Below are positions 1-10,663 of a stretch of DNA of 64,000 nt, piece by piece. The notes below the pieces were generated by a model. It saw nothing but the letters and a program-made list of their open reading frames with translations, ran no database searches and was not told where the DNA came from. The translations under genes were made by a program, and so were the position numbers. Numbering within the stretch: position 1 is the stretch's first letter; every line of letters starts with the position of its first letter. Source of the stretch: Prorocentrum cordatum (taxonomy: Eukaryota > Sar > Dinophyceae > Prorocentrales > Prorocentraceae); contig CAUYUJ010015296.1 in NCBI GenBank assembly GCA_963575745.1, forward strand, positions 22,501 to 86,500, written 5' to 3'.

Positions 1-660
<660 letters not shown>

Positions 661-1340
661 CCACTACTACTACTTTTACCACTACCACAATTGTTACTAG
701 TTCTTTTTTATGTTCACGACTGCTACTGCCATTCTGAGTACTGCTACTATTCCGAACACGTGCGCTACACTTTCCTGGTACTTCTGATGCCACCAGTGTT
801 ACCTGTATTGCTACCACGACCTTCACTGCCAGGACTAGCAGTGCTACGACGACGACTTCCCCATGTTTGACACCTGCTATTACTGCTTCTACTGTTGCTA
901 CTGCTTCGAAGTCTGCTTATAGCTTCTGTTCCTACTGCTACTATCGTTCGTCGTCGCAGGTCGTGGTCGTCGTCGCCGCCGGTCGTCGTTGTCGTCGCCG
1001 CTGGTCGTCGTCGTTGTCGTTACCACCGGTCGTCGTCGTCGCCGTCCAGGCCGGTCGTCGTCGTCGTCGTCGTTGTTGTCGTTGTCGTTGTCGCCGCCGC
1101 TGGTGACCGTCGTCGTCCTCGTGGTCGTGGCCATTACAGGTACTTCTACGTATAGTATTATTGCAACTGCCATCATCATCATTGCTAGTACCATGACCGC
1201 GCCCGCCACGTTGCCGTTACCCCCCCCACGGCGGCCGGACCCCCACAGAGGTTACCGGGGGGAACTAAAACGCTTTCCACATAGTCTTGGCTGACCTCCA
1301 CAGGCTCCCCGAGTAGTCCCACGGTCTCCACAGGCCCCCA
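661..1340. repeat. Degenerate ACTGCTAC and GTCGTC tract
   Basis: 661-930 looks like a decayed continuation of the ACT tract. 940-1130 is GTCGTCGCCG-rich. Translations are homopolymer-like in every frame, so no gene is called. Confidence 0.7.
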
Positions 1341-1500
1341 CAGTAGTCTAGGGTGGTCTCAAGACTCCGGCGTTGTCTTTGGCGGCGCCCCTGGGGCGCT
1401 CCGCGCCCCAGGGTTGGGGTGTTGAGGCCGCGCCGGACTACTCCGGGGGCCTGTTGAGGCCAGCTGGGACTGCTCGGGGGGGCGGCTGAGGGCAGCCGGC
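1340..1500. mobile_element. Diverged GGCGCC/CAACACC element next to kinase exon 1
   Basis: GGCGGCGCCCCTGGGGCGCT, CCGCGCCCCAGGGTTGGGGT and GTTGAGGCCGCGCC align with the 8570-8840 element. It ends about 70 bp before exon 1. Confidence 0.6.
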
Positions 1501-1570
1501 AGTACCTTTGGGGGATGTCTGTGCGCAGCCTGAAGCTTTGCCAGCTTATTTCTCTTATTCCGATGTTGAG

Positions 1571-2086
1571 GTCTGCAACCCCCACATAGGGAACGTCCTG
1601 GACGCCTACTTGGAAACCTTCGACGCGATAACGGCGCACCGCGAAATCGTGACGCCGTACGACGAGTCCCAGTTTTGCGAGCTTATCCGGAAGCAGAATA
1701 CCCTTCATGGACCTGGTACGCAGCTCATCGCAGAAGGCTACAAGGAGGTACAGCAGATGTATAGCGACATACAGCTCGATGACTTCCTGAACACCTTCTT
1801 CACGTCTCGCATCGCCACGAGGATCCTCATGGACAACTACGTGGAGATGCGCGAGCCCAAGCCAGGTTTTGTCGGTGTTGTGAGGCAGGGGATGCGGCCA
1901 TCGGAGTTGGTGCGAAACTTGGCCGACCCGCTCGTCGTGCTGACCACTTCGGTGTACGGCGACGCTCCGAGCCTCGAGTACCGTGGCAACGGCGACACCC
2001 GCTTGGACTACATCCCGCGCCACGTGGGGTACATGCTGCGGGAGCTGCTCAAGAACGCCCTACGGGCCACCGTGGAGCGACACAAG
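1571..2086 (+). CDS. Kinase gene exon 1 (regulatory helices and N-box)
   Basis: 172 codons in one frame. The acceptor TTGAG|GTC at 1569-1570 is chosen because the following VCNPHIGNV aligns with the CNP...V...Y..F segment of BCKDK. An alternative acceptor is ACATAG at 1584-1589. Motifs are FFTSRIATRIL, KPGFVGVV, YIPRHVGYML and the ATP-binding N-box ELLKNALRATVE. It ends CACAAG|GTGG, a GT 5' splice site. The acceptor side of the same intron reads CACAAAG|GGGA, so both intron ends carry nearly the same exon-like bases. Confidence 0.9.
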
Positions 2087-5000
2087 GTGGCAAGGTGTTG
2101 GGTCGTGCTCGGACAGCCTACGGAAGGTAGTCCCAAGGGCTCGGGTGGTGATCGGGTCGTGCTGGGGCAAGGTGGTCCCAGCTGGCCTCAATTGCCAGCC
2201 GTTCAGTCCAGGGCGGTCCCATCATCCCAACCTTGGGCGCAGAGCGCCCTAGCGGGCGCCGGTGGTGCCGGGATGTTGAGACCGCCACGGCGAATTTCTT
2301 GGCCGCAGCAAAAGTTTCCTTGGACGCGCGCAAGACCTCAAGACGACCCACAACCAGACGCAGGCAAGCTGCGGGATCTGCACCCCGCCCGAACTTTACG
2401 GGCACCCTGTGTTTCGTGGACGGGTTTTCTGATCGGAGCCATGCCAGAAGAATGCACCCGGGGGGAGCGGGATCCCGCCAAGACCACGCAAGAGGGGTGA
2501 CTTGCCAGGCTTCCGGGAGGCAGGGGGGCTCAACGTCGCCCTCGCCCTCGCCCCCCTCGGGGCCGCTGTCGCGGGGGCCTCGCGCCTGCGGGCAGTGTAC
2601 GCAAACCGGCGACGTGACAGAAACCCGAGCAGGGCGCGGGCGAAATTGTGTGTGTGTGTGTTGCCGATTTCGCGGGCCGCTTTCGTTTTGGCTGCGTTTT
2701 GCAGCAACGGCGGGGCGAAGAAGGAGCGAGGGAGCACGACAAGAAAACGACAGCGGAGACACTGCTCAGCTCAGCTCGAGCCCTGAGCCCAAGGAGCTCT
2801 CGACACGGCGACGTATACCCTCGGCCCGAGGGCCTAGGGGGGCCTGTGCTACCTCCCGGGGCTGTCCTCGCGAGGGCCGAACGCCTCGCCGGCCACAAAG
2901 GGGAAGAGCTCGCAGATCCCACCAGTGGTGGTGGAGCTGCAGCAGGGCGACGTGCACGTCATCATCAAGATCTCGGACTGTGGCGGCGGGGTCCCGAAGC
3001 ACATACAGGAGAAGGCGTGGAAGTACGGCTGGACGACGGCCGCTGGCGACGAGGACTCCACCCCCCTTCACCGCCTCCTCCCTTCATACTTTGCGGCTGC
3101 GCGGAAGAGTGGCCCATCGCCAGAGTGACCTTCAGTGGGGCCCTCCGCAGCGTTGGTCTCACGCGCGCCTGGACTCGGCCCTCCCCGCGGCTCCCCGATG
3201 CCGCGTTTAGGAGGCCACTCCTTGCCTGGGCTCGCTCTTGCGCGTGGCCGGTCGCTGCCTGCTCCTCGCTCCCGTTCCCCCTTGGCCCGTGTCCCAGAGG
3301 GAGGAGGAGAGAGAGACAGAGAGAGAGTGCCGACGCTGCTGCCTCTGCCTCGTTCTTGCCCTCCTGGGGCTTCCTGGGAGGCTCTCGGTCGCCACCGCTG
3401 GATGCGCCTCGAGATTCTGGTCACAGCTCGTCCCTGCAGAGAGGTCTGGGGAGTAGCGGTACAGGTGTCTCCTGGTTTTCCCCAGGGTCCCCCTGCTGCG
3501 CCTCCTCCCTCTCTCGCGGGGGCACTGATCTTCCTCCTGGCCCCCTTCCCTCCACCGCGTTGTCCTCGCCGTCGTCGTCGCCGTCCTTCTCCTCCCTCCT
3601 TCCCCCCTCCATCTCCTCCCTGCCTCCAGCCTGCACGTACTTGCGAGCACTGCCGGTGCTATTCCACGAGCCGTTTGGCAACCTCCTCTCTCTCCCGCCT
3701 CGTGGCCCTCGCCGCAGAGCCTCGGAGCCCTCCCCCTCCCACCTTTTCTACTTCGCTGCCGGGCAGTGGTCTTCATTGGCAGGCGGGCTCCCCGGGCGGC
3801 GCGGCGCGGCCCATCCCAGACTCCGCCGTAGCCAGGGTGGCCCTGCTGAGGCGGTGCGCTCGTCCTCCCCTCTCCTCCCTCGCTCCCTGCCCGAGGGCTC
3901 CTCTCTCCCTCCTCCCTCTCCCCCTCCTCCCTCCCTCCCTCCCTCCCCCTCCCTCCCCCTCCTCCCCCTCCCTCCCCCCCTCCCTCCTTCCATTCCTCCC
4001 TCCCTCCCCCCCTCCCTCCCCCCCTCCCTCCCTCCCTCCCTCCCTCAATGCTCGAGGACCTGACGCCCTGGGGCGAGTGGTCCTCCGGGTCGGCCGCGCA
4101 GAAGCGCGCGAAGGACCTGGCCGGCTACGGCTTCGGCCTGCCTTTGACGAGGCCCTGCCTCGGTTACGCGCAATATCGACCCTTCGCCAGAGTGACCTTT
4201 GGTGCGGGCTCGCAGGGGTCCGGTCCCACTAGCCCTGGCCAGGGCTCGAGCTCAACGGTGGTCTGGCGTTCTTCGTTTTGATTTCTCGTCGCAGCATAGG
4301 AAGAGCGAAGACGGAACGAAGGACAACGAAACCAAAACGCACACGAAAAACACTGTTTAGCTCGAGCCCTGACATTGGCTTGTGCGCTTGGATTTGCCCC
4401 CCCCCCCCCCCTCTCCTTCCAGGGCTCCCCCAAGCCGCGCATCAGAGGCCACTCCTGCCTGGGGTCACTCTTGCAAGTAGCCGACTGCCCCCGATAGCGA
4501 GGGCAGCGATGGCGAAAGGCGACGAAAATCTTGATTCATTGTTTAGCTTCTTACCGTTCCTGGGTGTCCTGGAGGGCCCTCGTCGACACGGCTGGATCCG
4601 TTTCGGTATTTTTATCATGACGCGACTTGGGAGGCGTGGGCCGGGGGGCGTCGTCATTGGTCGTCATCGTGGTCTTCGGAGACGTCGGGGGGCTCGATGG
4701 TGCCCTGACGTTCCGAAGAATTGTTATGGTTTGCAGAGGTTTCTCGGGGCCGAGGAGGATCCATCTCAGACTCGGCATCATTCTCCGCATCCTCCCTCTC
4801 GATCTCCTTGACCTCCTCGTACCCTTGGTCATCCACCTCCTTCCCCGTCTTTATCCGGCTCCCGTCACCCACCGCATGACTTCTGGATGTCGTGGATGTG
4901 GCAGACATGACGTTTGTTATAGCAGCGTCTCGGGCCCCAGCGCCATCCTCACTCACGGACCGACCCAGCTCGGAGCATTCCGTGCAAATGTGGTGTCCGG

Positions 5001-8000
5001 GTATTTGGTATTGTCCTCACGACGTTGGCCAGGAGGTGGGCCTCGTCCACCTCCTCCTCGACCTTCAACCTCCATCAGCTCCCCATCCACGCCCCCTCTT
5101 CCTGTCACTCCTCCTCGTCCCTGCTGGTCCTCTTTCTCTTCCTCCTGCCCCTCCATCCACCCTCGGCCGCCAACTGCCGGACGATACTATTTCGCACGAG
5201 TCCTCCTTGTCTCCGCACCTCCCCCTCCTTTCTCCCCCCCCCCTGCTCGACGAGGACGACCAGGATGACGCGACCACTCCCGGCCACCCGCACGCACGGG
5301 CACAAAAAGAGGTCCACTCACAGTCAACGTTGAACGCATTCAGATCTGTTCTCGTGCGCCCTCTCGGGGTCAGCTTCGATCCGATCGATCCGACTTCGGT
5401 TTCGATTCGGGCTGGCCCGATGCCCCGACGATCCGGTGGGGCCGTGGTGCCCGCGCGGCGTCATGGCGCATCTTGGGCGCGGCCGACTCGATCCGATCCC
5501 GACTCCGTGCCAATTCGGCCCGGTCCGACGCAGATTTCAATTCGCTTCGATTTCCCATCGTCGTCGTCGTCGTCGTCGTCGTGGTCGTTGTCGGCCGTCG
5601 TCGTCGTCGTCGTCGTCGTGGTCGTCCGTCGTCGTCGTGGTCGTCGTCGTCGTCGTTCTCGTCGATCCTGACCGATCCTGGCAGCGGAGGGCGCGGCGGC
5701 CGCGGGCCACTCGGGTAGCGGCGGCCGCAGGATCTTCGATCCTCGATCCTCGACCATCATCCTCGAGCATCATCCTCGATCCTTCGATCCTCGATCCTCG
5801 AGCATCTGCGATCCTCGATCCTCGATCCTCGGCTTTCTCACCCCATCTACTCGATGTTCGATCCTCGATCCTCGATCCTCGAGCATCTCGATCCTGCCCT
5901 CCCTGGGAGGCTGCACGCCCAGTACTTCGGCGGCGACGTGTTCATGCAGGCGCTGCCCGGGCACGGCACGGACATGTACCTCCTGCTGACCCATCTGAAG
6001 GACCGCGGGCCGCGTGGCCGGGGGGATGTGGAGGGGCCTTCTCGCGGAGGAGGAGGAAGGAAGGAAGGAAGGAAGGAAGGAAGGGAGGGAGGAAGGAAGG
6101 AAGGAAGGAAGGGAGGGAGGGGAAGGGGGAGGGGGAGGGGGAGGGGGAGGGGGAGGTGGAGGAGGAGGAGGAGGAGGAGGAGGAGGAGGAGGAGGAGGAG
6201 GAAGAGGAGGAGGAGGAGGAGGAGGAGGAGGAGGAGCAGGAGCAGGAGGAGGAGGAGGGGGGAGGAGGAGGAGGAAGGATCGAGGATGCTCGCTCATTGA
6301 ATGGGGTTCTCGCTGTCATCGCTGCGAAAGGAAAAGTACCGAGGATCGAGTCCCAGGCATGCGCGAAGAATCGCGACGGGTTTTTTGTTGCCGTGTTCGG
6401 CCTCCAGGGGCCCTCGCCGGGAGCCCCAGGACCGTCGAAACACGATTCGGGATGAATCACTGGCCCTGGGGAACGGGTCGGGACTTGCGAAAACCCATGT
6501 TTGAGGCATCCTGGCGAAGGACCCAACCATATGCAGTTGTGACTGCCGCGTTGTGGGAACCGCATTCGGTGGAGCTCTCTAGGGGGCCATGAAACGTGTG
6601 AGGGATGTGCCCAAATGGACTTGGAACCGCATGTGGACCCTGCCACTGGCCTTCGATGGAGCTCCCCACGGGGCCACGAAACGTGTGAGGGATGTGCCGA
6701 AGTGGGCGGGGGACCGCGTGAGGACCTTGCCGGTGGAGCTTTCGGCGAAGCTGCCTAAGGGGGCCACGAAACGTGTGAGGGATGTGCCGAAGTGGGCGGG
6801 GGACCGCGTGAGGACCTTGCCGGTGGAGCTTTCGGCGAAGCTGCCTAAGGGGGCCACGAAACGTGTGAGGGATGTGCCGAAGTGGGCGGGGGACCGCGTG
6901 AGGACCTTGCCGGTGGAGCTTTCGGCGAAGCTGCCTAAGGGGGCCACGAAACGTGTGAGGGATGTGCCGAAGTGGGCGGGGGACCGCGTGAGGACCTTGC
7001 CGGTGGAGCTTTCGGCGAAGCTGCCTAAGGGGGCCACGAAACGTGTGAGGGATGTGCCGAAGTGGGCGGGGGACCGCGTGAGGACCTTGCCGGTGGAGCT
7101 TTCGGCGAAGCTGCCTATGGGGGCCACGACACGTGTGAGGGATGTGCCGAAGTGGGCGGGGGACCGCGTGAGGACCTTGCCGGTGGAGCTCTCGGCGACC
7201 TATGGGGGCCACGACACGTGTGAGGGATGTGCCGAAGTGGGCGGGGGACCGCGTGAGGACCTTGCCGGTGGAGCTCTCGGCGACCTATGGGGGCCACGAC
7301 ACGTGTGAGGGATGTGCCGAAGTGGGCGGGGGACCGCGTGAGGACCTTGCCGGTGGAGCTCTCGGCGAAGCTGCCTATGGGGGCCACGACACGTGGGAGG
7401 GATGTGCCAACGTGGGCGGGGGACCGCGTGAGGACCTTGCCGGTGGAGCTCTCGGCGAAGCTGCCTATGGGGGCCACGACACGTGGGAGGGATGTGCCAA
7501 CGTGGGCGGACAGCCACATGTGGCCCCTGCCCCAGTGGGCCCTCGGGGGAGCTCCCCCCTCTGTGGTGGCGAAGTGTTTGAGAGGTGCGCCGAGAGCGGC
7601 CGGGGACCGCGCGTGGACCCTGCCACAGTGGGCCCTCGGAGGAGCTCCTTCCTGTGGCAGCGAGGCGCGTCGAGTGGTGCCAAGAAGTGCGGGGGACCGC
7701 ATGCGGACATTGCCCGCTGGCGCTGTCGGTGGAGCTCCCTCCTGGGGCCACGAAACTTTGTGAGCGGCGTGCCGAAAAGTGCGGGGGACCGCATGCGGAC
7801 ATTGCCAACTGGCGCTGTCGGTGGAGCTCCCTCCTGGGGCCACGAAACTTTGTGAGTGGCGTGCCGAAGTGTGCGGGGATCCGCGCGTGGGCCCAGAGCT
7901 TCTCAGGGGTCTGCGGAAGGTGCGAGGGCCGTGCCGACATGAAATTGGAGAAGCGCATGTGGACTCTGCCACAGGGGCCGGGCCTTCGGAAAAACGTCCC

Positions 8001-10662
8001 ACTCTCTCACTCACTCATGCCATACGCCGGAGCGCGTGGGCATGGGGCTACTAAACGTGTGAGGGGTATGCCCACATGGGTGGTGAACCGCATGTGGAGT
8101 CTGCCACAGGGGCCTTCGGAGGATCTTGCCAGTGGGGCCTTCGGTGAAGCTGCCCAGGGGACCACGAAACGTGTCAGGGATGTGCCACAGTCACATGTGG
8201 ACCCTGCCACTGGGGCCTTCGGAGGAGCTTCCAATGGGGCTACGAAACGTGCGAGGGGTGTACCGAAGTGGTGGACATCTTGAGGGCAGAGGCAACGGAG
8301 GGGGAGGGAGGAGCGGGAGGAGGAGGAGAGGAGGAAGGAGGTGCGGAGCGCTGTATCTTCAAATCGAGGACCCAACCCCACAGGATGGGAAAAATCCAGA
8401 CATCGGGTATCTGGTGAGTCCAGGATGGCCTGGCCGGATCCGGGTCCGGAATTCGGCGCAAGTCGTTCGGGAAGAAGGAGGGGCCCCCTCGAGGAGGAGC
8501 CCGAGGAGGAGGCGGAAGGACTGAGGATAGTAAGCCCTCGGGCTGCATACAGGGCCCGCCCAGGTAATCACGGCTGGCCTCAACAGGCCCCCCGATTCTG
8601 TTTACAGTCATGGGCGGTCTCAACACCCTGGCGCCGCCTCGGGCGGCGCCCTTGGGGTGCTCCGCGTCCCAAGGTCGGGGTGTTGAAACCGCCCATGGCT
8701 ATTCGGGGCGGTGGCAACACCCGAGCCTTGGAGCGCGGAGCAAGCACCCCCGGAGCGCCGCCCGAGGCGGCGCCAGGGCCTCGAGGCCGTCCAGGACTAC
8801 ATGGTCGGGGGGCCTGTCGTGGCCAACCGGGACTACCTGGGGGGGGGGGGCAGTCTGTGCGCAAGCCTTTTTGGTCGGCGGCTCCAAGGCAACGGACAGG
8901 GAGCGGGAGCGGCGTCCGGGTCACGGTACGGGGCTACTTTGCAAGACAATTGCCGCCAGTGTCGGCGGACAAAGCTCGCACCTGCAAGACAAGCCCGCAG
9001 TTGCACGTGCACAGAACAAGTCTGTGCGCAAGCCGAAGCCTCACCGATCGAGGATCTAGTGTTCCACAGGGGTCCAGCATGGCCTGGCCCGTTTTTGGCC
9101 GAGAGTCGGGCGCTCTTGGCCTGACGGCGCGGGCGGAGGGGGGGGTCTTCTGCTTCCTCTGCATCGTCTCGGTGCTTCATTCGGGGCGTTCCAAAAAGGG
9201 CCTCGCCTTCGAGGATCGAAGGAGTTGTCAGCCGTTCCTCGGCGGAAGGCGGCGGAAGGGCGGCGGAAGGTCGGCGGAAGGAACACGAGGCCGCCTCCGC
9301 CCGCGGTAGCCGGCGGAAGGGCGGCACAGGGTGGCGGAAGTACAACATGCCCCCCCAAGAGATGACAACATGTTTGGGTTCAGGGTTTTCGGAGTCTGCC
9401 ACATACCGCGGTAGCCGGCGGAAGGGCGGCAGAGGGTGGCGGAAGTAAAACATGCGCCCCCAAGGGATGACAGCCTGTTTGGGTTCAGGGTTTTCGGAGT
9501 CCGCCATATACTGTGTTCGGAGGACGTTGCCTTGTCGCTTCTCCAGGCCGATGCCTCCGCACCTGGGGCGACGGCTCATCGCCGAAATAAGATGCTTCGG
9601 GAGGTGGGCCACCCCCTCTCGCTTTCTCTGCCGCCGGCCTTCCTGGCAGGGGCCCCAGAAGATCGGGAGACCTCCAAACAACCCTGCCCTCGAGCCTCGA
9701 CGCCGCAGGAATTCTCTTTGGCGGGAAGCGTATCCATACGCCATACGCCTTGCCCTGCGGTCTGCACCCTTGGGCCACGACGCGGATGCAAAGACAACTT
9801 TGCGCGGGTGCCCCGTGCGGGACGAGTCCATGAGATCGCGTGTGCACGGGACCGCGCACCAGCATCCAGACCGCGAGGTCGCTCGTGACCGACGCCTCGG
9901 GAGTGGTGATTGATTTGCTGGGCGTTCGGAAATCAGGAGGGAAAGAAACACACAGACACAATTAATCGTCGATCCCCCAGAAAATGTGGGAAGATATGGG
10001 AATTGGGCGGGGAGGCAAAAGCCCAGAAAACATGGGAGAATATGGGGAATCATGTTATTTGTGTGTGTATTTCTTTGTGTGCCCTGGGGCCCCTTCAGGA
10101 GAGTGTGCTTGGTTCCCGGGAGGTGCTCGCGCTTCGGGGGGCCGCGCCTCGCCGAGCGCGCGCCTCCAGGGGCGCCAGAAAATCGGCCCGAGCGGCAGCT
10201 GCAGCCGCTGGAGGCCAGGGCCCTGGCTTGAGATCCGAGATTCGTGTTTTCCGGTCCCGGCGTTCTTCCTCGATTTGGGCCTTCGGAGGAGGAGGAGGAG
10301 GAGGAGGAGGAGGAGGGGGAGGACGAGGAGGGCACCGGGCCGAGTTCAGAAGGAAGGCTCCGAGTTCAGAAGGAGGGCTCGGTAGCAAAAACCGTGGGAG
10401 CCTTGTACCACTTCTTTGTCCTGTCTCCAGCGTGCGTCGGCGTCGATCAGCGTCGGGCGATCGACGGGAGAGCGCCGAACTAGCGTCGACTGGCCCCGAT
10501 TCAGCGTGGATCAGCGTCGATCCGCAAGGGCCAAGAGGATGGTAGGGGAGGCCCCCACGAGTTGCCACAGCCTCCTCCCAGGAGGGCACGAGCTCCACCG
10601 AGATCGACGACCTCTCCGCGACGCTGTACAGCAGGGAGCAGGCCGGGCAGCTCCCGAGGTGA
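1571..10662 (+). CDS. PDK: Mitochondrial PDK/BCKDK-family protein kinase, 5'-partial, five exons
   Basis: Proposed join 1571-2086, 2901-3053, 4057-4151, 5910-6000, 10582-10662, about 311 residues. The family phosphorylates the E1alpha subunit of pyruvate or branched-chain ketoacid dehydrogenase in the mitochondrial matrix, using a GHKL (histidine-kinase-like) ATPase fold. Seen in order: the four-helix region with SRIATRIL and FVGVV (exon 1), N-box ELLKNALRATVE (exon 1), G1 box SDCGGGVP (exon 2), G2 box GYGFGLPLTR (exon 3) and the terminal YFGGD...GHGTDMYLLL strand region (exon 4). Family members are about 380-430 residues, so roughly 70-120 N-terminal residues including the targeting peptide lie in unseen upstream exons. 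CNP near the start and the FVGVV context look slightly more BCKDK-like, but substrate cannot be settled. Introns 1-4 use GT, GA, GC and GA 5' sites. Exon 5 is the least certain part. Confidence 0.88.
2087..2900. other. Kinase intron 1
   Basis: Intron from GT to AG, 814 nt. About 2130-2290 holds a diverged copy of the GGGCGC/GCGCCC palindromic element also seen near 1340-1500 and 8570-8840. About 2630-2790 holds a segment ending CAGCTCGAGCCCTGAG, related to the 130-bp element at 4241-4370. I see no further exon. Confidence 0.7.
2901..3053 (+). CDS. Kinase gene exon 2 (G1 box)
   Basis: 51 codons, phase 0 at both ends. It begins with GKSSQIPPVVVEL, then VIIKISDCGGGVP; the D-x-G-G-G loop is the ATP-binding G1 box of GHKL kinases, here SDCGGG rather than the usual SDRGGG or SDEGGG. 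KAWKYGWTTA corresponds to the ATP-lid segment. It ends GACGAG|GACT, a GA 5' site. The partner acceptor is CTCGAG|GACC, so GAGGAC occurs at both intron ends and the exact cut can slide by a codon. Confidence 0.88.
3103..3250. mobile_element. GTGACC element copy, degenerate
   Basis: GGAAGAGTGGCCCATCGCCA and GAGTGACCTTCAGTGGGGCC at the left, and AGGAGGCCACTCCTTGCCTG at the right, align with the family. The end motifs GTAAG and TAG are lost. A further half copy in the opposite sense lies around 46775-46840. Confidence 0.55.
3895..4046. repeat. CCCTCCCT pyrimidine tract before a 3' splice site
   Basis: Nearly uninterrupted C/T sequence of CCTC units ending about 10 nt before the acceptor of kinase exon 3. 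On the other strand it is a GGGA purine tract. Confidence 0.9.
4057..4151 (+). CDS. Kinase gene exon 3 (G2 box)
   Basis: DLTPWGEW...KRAKDLAGYGFGLPLTR. GYGFGLPLTR is the strongly conserved G2 box (family form G-[FY]-G-[FY]-G-L-P-x-[ST]-R). The final arginine codon is split: AG at the end of this exon, G at the start of exon 4. The 5' splice site is ACGAG|GCCC, a GC donor. Confidence 0.92.
4181..4480. mobile_element. GTGACC element, interrupted copy
   Basis: The left half CGCCAGAGTGACCTTTGGTG and the right half (GCGCTTGGATTTGCCCCC to TTGCAAGTAGCCGA) match the two halves of the intact copy at 12021-12213. A 130-bp element at 4241-4370 with perfect 12-bp inverted ends splits them. Confidence 0.75.
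4241..4370. mobile_element. 130-bp element with perfect TIR AGGGCTCGAGCT, nested
   Basis: AGGGCTCGAGCT at 4241-4252 and AGCTCGAGCCCT at 4359-4370 are exact inverse repeats. The interior is A-rich near the right end. It sits inside the GTGACC element, and a diverged relative occurs at about 2630-2790. Confidence 0.75.
5560..5670. repeat. GTC trinucleotide tract
   Basis: TCGTCGTCGTCGTCGTCGTC with a few GTG and GCC interruptions, inside kinase intron 3. Confidence 0.85.
5730..5890. repeat. CGATCCTC array
   Basis: Repeated GATCCTCGATCCTCGA and TCGAGCATC words up to 15 bp before the acceptor of kinase exon 4. Confidence 0.85.
5910..6000 (+). CDS. Kinase gene exon 4 (C-terminal strand region)
   Basis: G completes the split arginine, then LHAQYFGGDVFMQALPGHG and TDMYLLLTHLK. 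This matches the [LA]YA.YFGG.....S..G.GTD.YL.L block that directly follows the G2 box in PDK/BCKDK. Acceptor CTGGGAG|GCTG. The proposed donor is CTGAAG|GACC (GA type). Reading further gives low-complexity Gly/Arg/Glu sequence, so the exon most likely stops here. Confidence 0.9.
6045..6290. repeat. GGAAGG/GGAGGA purine tract at an intron start
   Basis: Pure purine run starting about 45 nt after the proposed 5' splice site of kinase exon 4. Confidence 0.88.
6590..8290. repeat. 90-bp minisatellite and its diverged flank
   Basis: Unit marked by GGGGCCACGAAACGTGTGAG, GGATGTGCCGAAGTGGGCGG, GGACCGCGTGAGGACCTTGC and CGGTGGAGCTTTCGGCGAAG. GGGCCACGA occurs at 6761, 6851, 6941, 7031 and 7121, an exact 90-bp spacing; later units vary. 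Since 90 is a multiple of 3, both strands stay open. Beyond 7510 units diverge but remain recognisable to about 8280. Confidence 0.9.
8570..8840. mobile_element. Palindromic GGCGCC/CAACACC element
   Basis: GGTCTCAACACCCTGGCGCC, GCCTCGGGCGGCGCCC and CTTGGGGTGCTCCGCGTCCC, followed by inverse-like blocks (GGAGCGCCGCCCGAGGCGGC, GCCAGGGCC). Diverged copies lie at about 1340-1500 and 2130-2290, all ending near a GTTGAAACCGCC-type word. Confidence 0.7.
9300..9515. repeat. 108-bp tandem duplication
   Basis: CGCGGTAGCCGGCGGAAGGG, GTGGCGGAAGTA and TTTGGGTTCAGGGTTTTCGG appear twice, at about 9300 and 9408. Confidence 0.85.
9932..10099 (+). mobile_element. 165-bp AT-rich dispersed element, copy 1
   Basis: Begins TCAGGAGGGAAAGAAACACA, contains CCCAGAAAA...ATGGGAA and a TTATTTGTGTG stretch, and ends GGGGCCCCTTCA. 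It is clearly less GC-rich than its surroundings, and all four copies share the same orientation. Confidence 0.8.
10382..10568. mobile_element. GTAGCAA hairpin element, copy 1
   Basis: The left end GTAGCAAAAACCGTGGGAGC pairs imperfectly with the right end (GTAGGGGAGGCCCCCACGAG, then TTGCCAC). The interior is rich in GCGTCGA-type units. It ends 13 nt before kinase exon 5. Confidence 0.7.
10582..10662 (+). CDS. Probable kinase exon 5 (C-terminal tail with stop)
   Basis: Acceptor CCTCCTCCCAG|GAG, then EGTSSTEIDDLSATLYSREQ and AGQLPR followed by TGA at 10660-10662. It reads as ordinary protein in a region that otherwise codes only repeats. It follows the phase-0 end of exon 4 and gives THLK|EGTSS. 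The same spot is also a good 5' splice site (CCGAG|GTGAGG at 10658/10659); if used, the AG could join AGC ATG at 14174-14179. I prefer the stop. Assignment to the kinase is inference. Confidence 0.6.
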   Translation, partial: EGTSSTEIDDLSATLYSREQAGQLPR

Positions 10663-10663
10663 G

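Larger units (their letters stand above)
3054..4056. other. Kinase intron 2
   Basis: About 1 kb with a GA 5' end and an AG 3' end. It contains a degenerate copy of the GTGACC element (3103-3250), a copy of the CCTGGGG...CACCGCTGGAT segment (about 3340-3480) and a long CCCTCCCT pyrimidine run (about 3895-4046) directly before the acceptor, which may serve as an extreme polypyrimidine tract. Confidence 0.7.
4152..5909. other. Kinase intron 3
   Basis: GC 5' end and AG 3' end. Holds an interrupted GTGACC element (4181-4480), a CACGGCTGGATCCG repeat copy (about 4545-4640), a GTC trinucleotide tract (about 5560-5670) and a CGATCCTC array (5730-5890). The stretch 4650-5450 reads on both strands without a recognisable protein. 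Confidence 0.65.
6001..10581. other. Kinase intron 4
   Basis: About 4.6 kb with a GA 5' end and an AG 3' end. It carries GGAAGG/GGAGGA purine tracts right after the 5' site (6045-6290), the 90-bp minisatellite region (about 6590-8290), a palindromic element (8570-8840), a 108-bp tandem duplication (9300-9515), one 165-bp AT-rich element (9932-10099) and a GTAGCAA hairpin element (10382-10568) that ends 13 nt before exon 5. Confidence 0.6.

Noticed and set aside
5942-6646. Long ORFs of poly-Ser, poly-Pro, poly-Gly, poly-Glu or poly-Arg across GGA/TCC tracts here and at about 10.6, 13.4, 17.0, 17.7, 48.1, 50.0, 54.0 and 55.4 kb
   Set aside because: They translate microsatellites and exist in several frames on both strands at once, with no flanking domain.
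6457-8014. ORFs of 230-300 codons on both strands over the 90-bp minisatellite
   Set aside because: Openness follows from a unit length divisible by three; no start context, no other domain, and it lies in a kinase intron.
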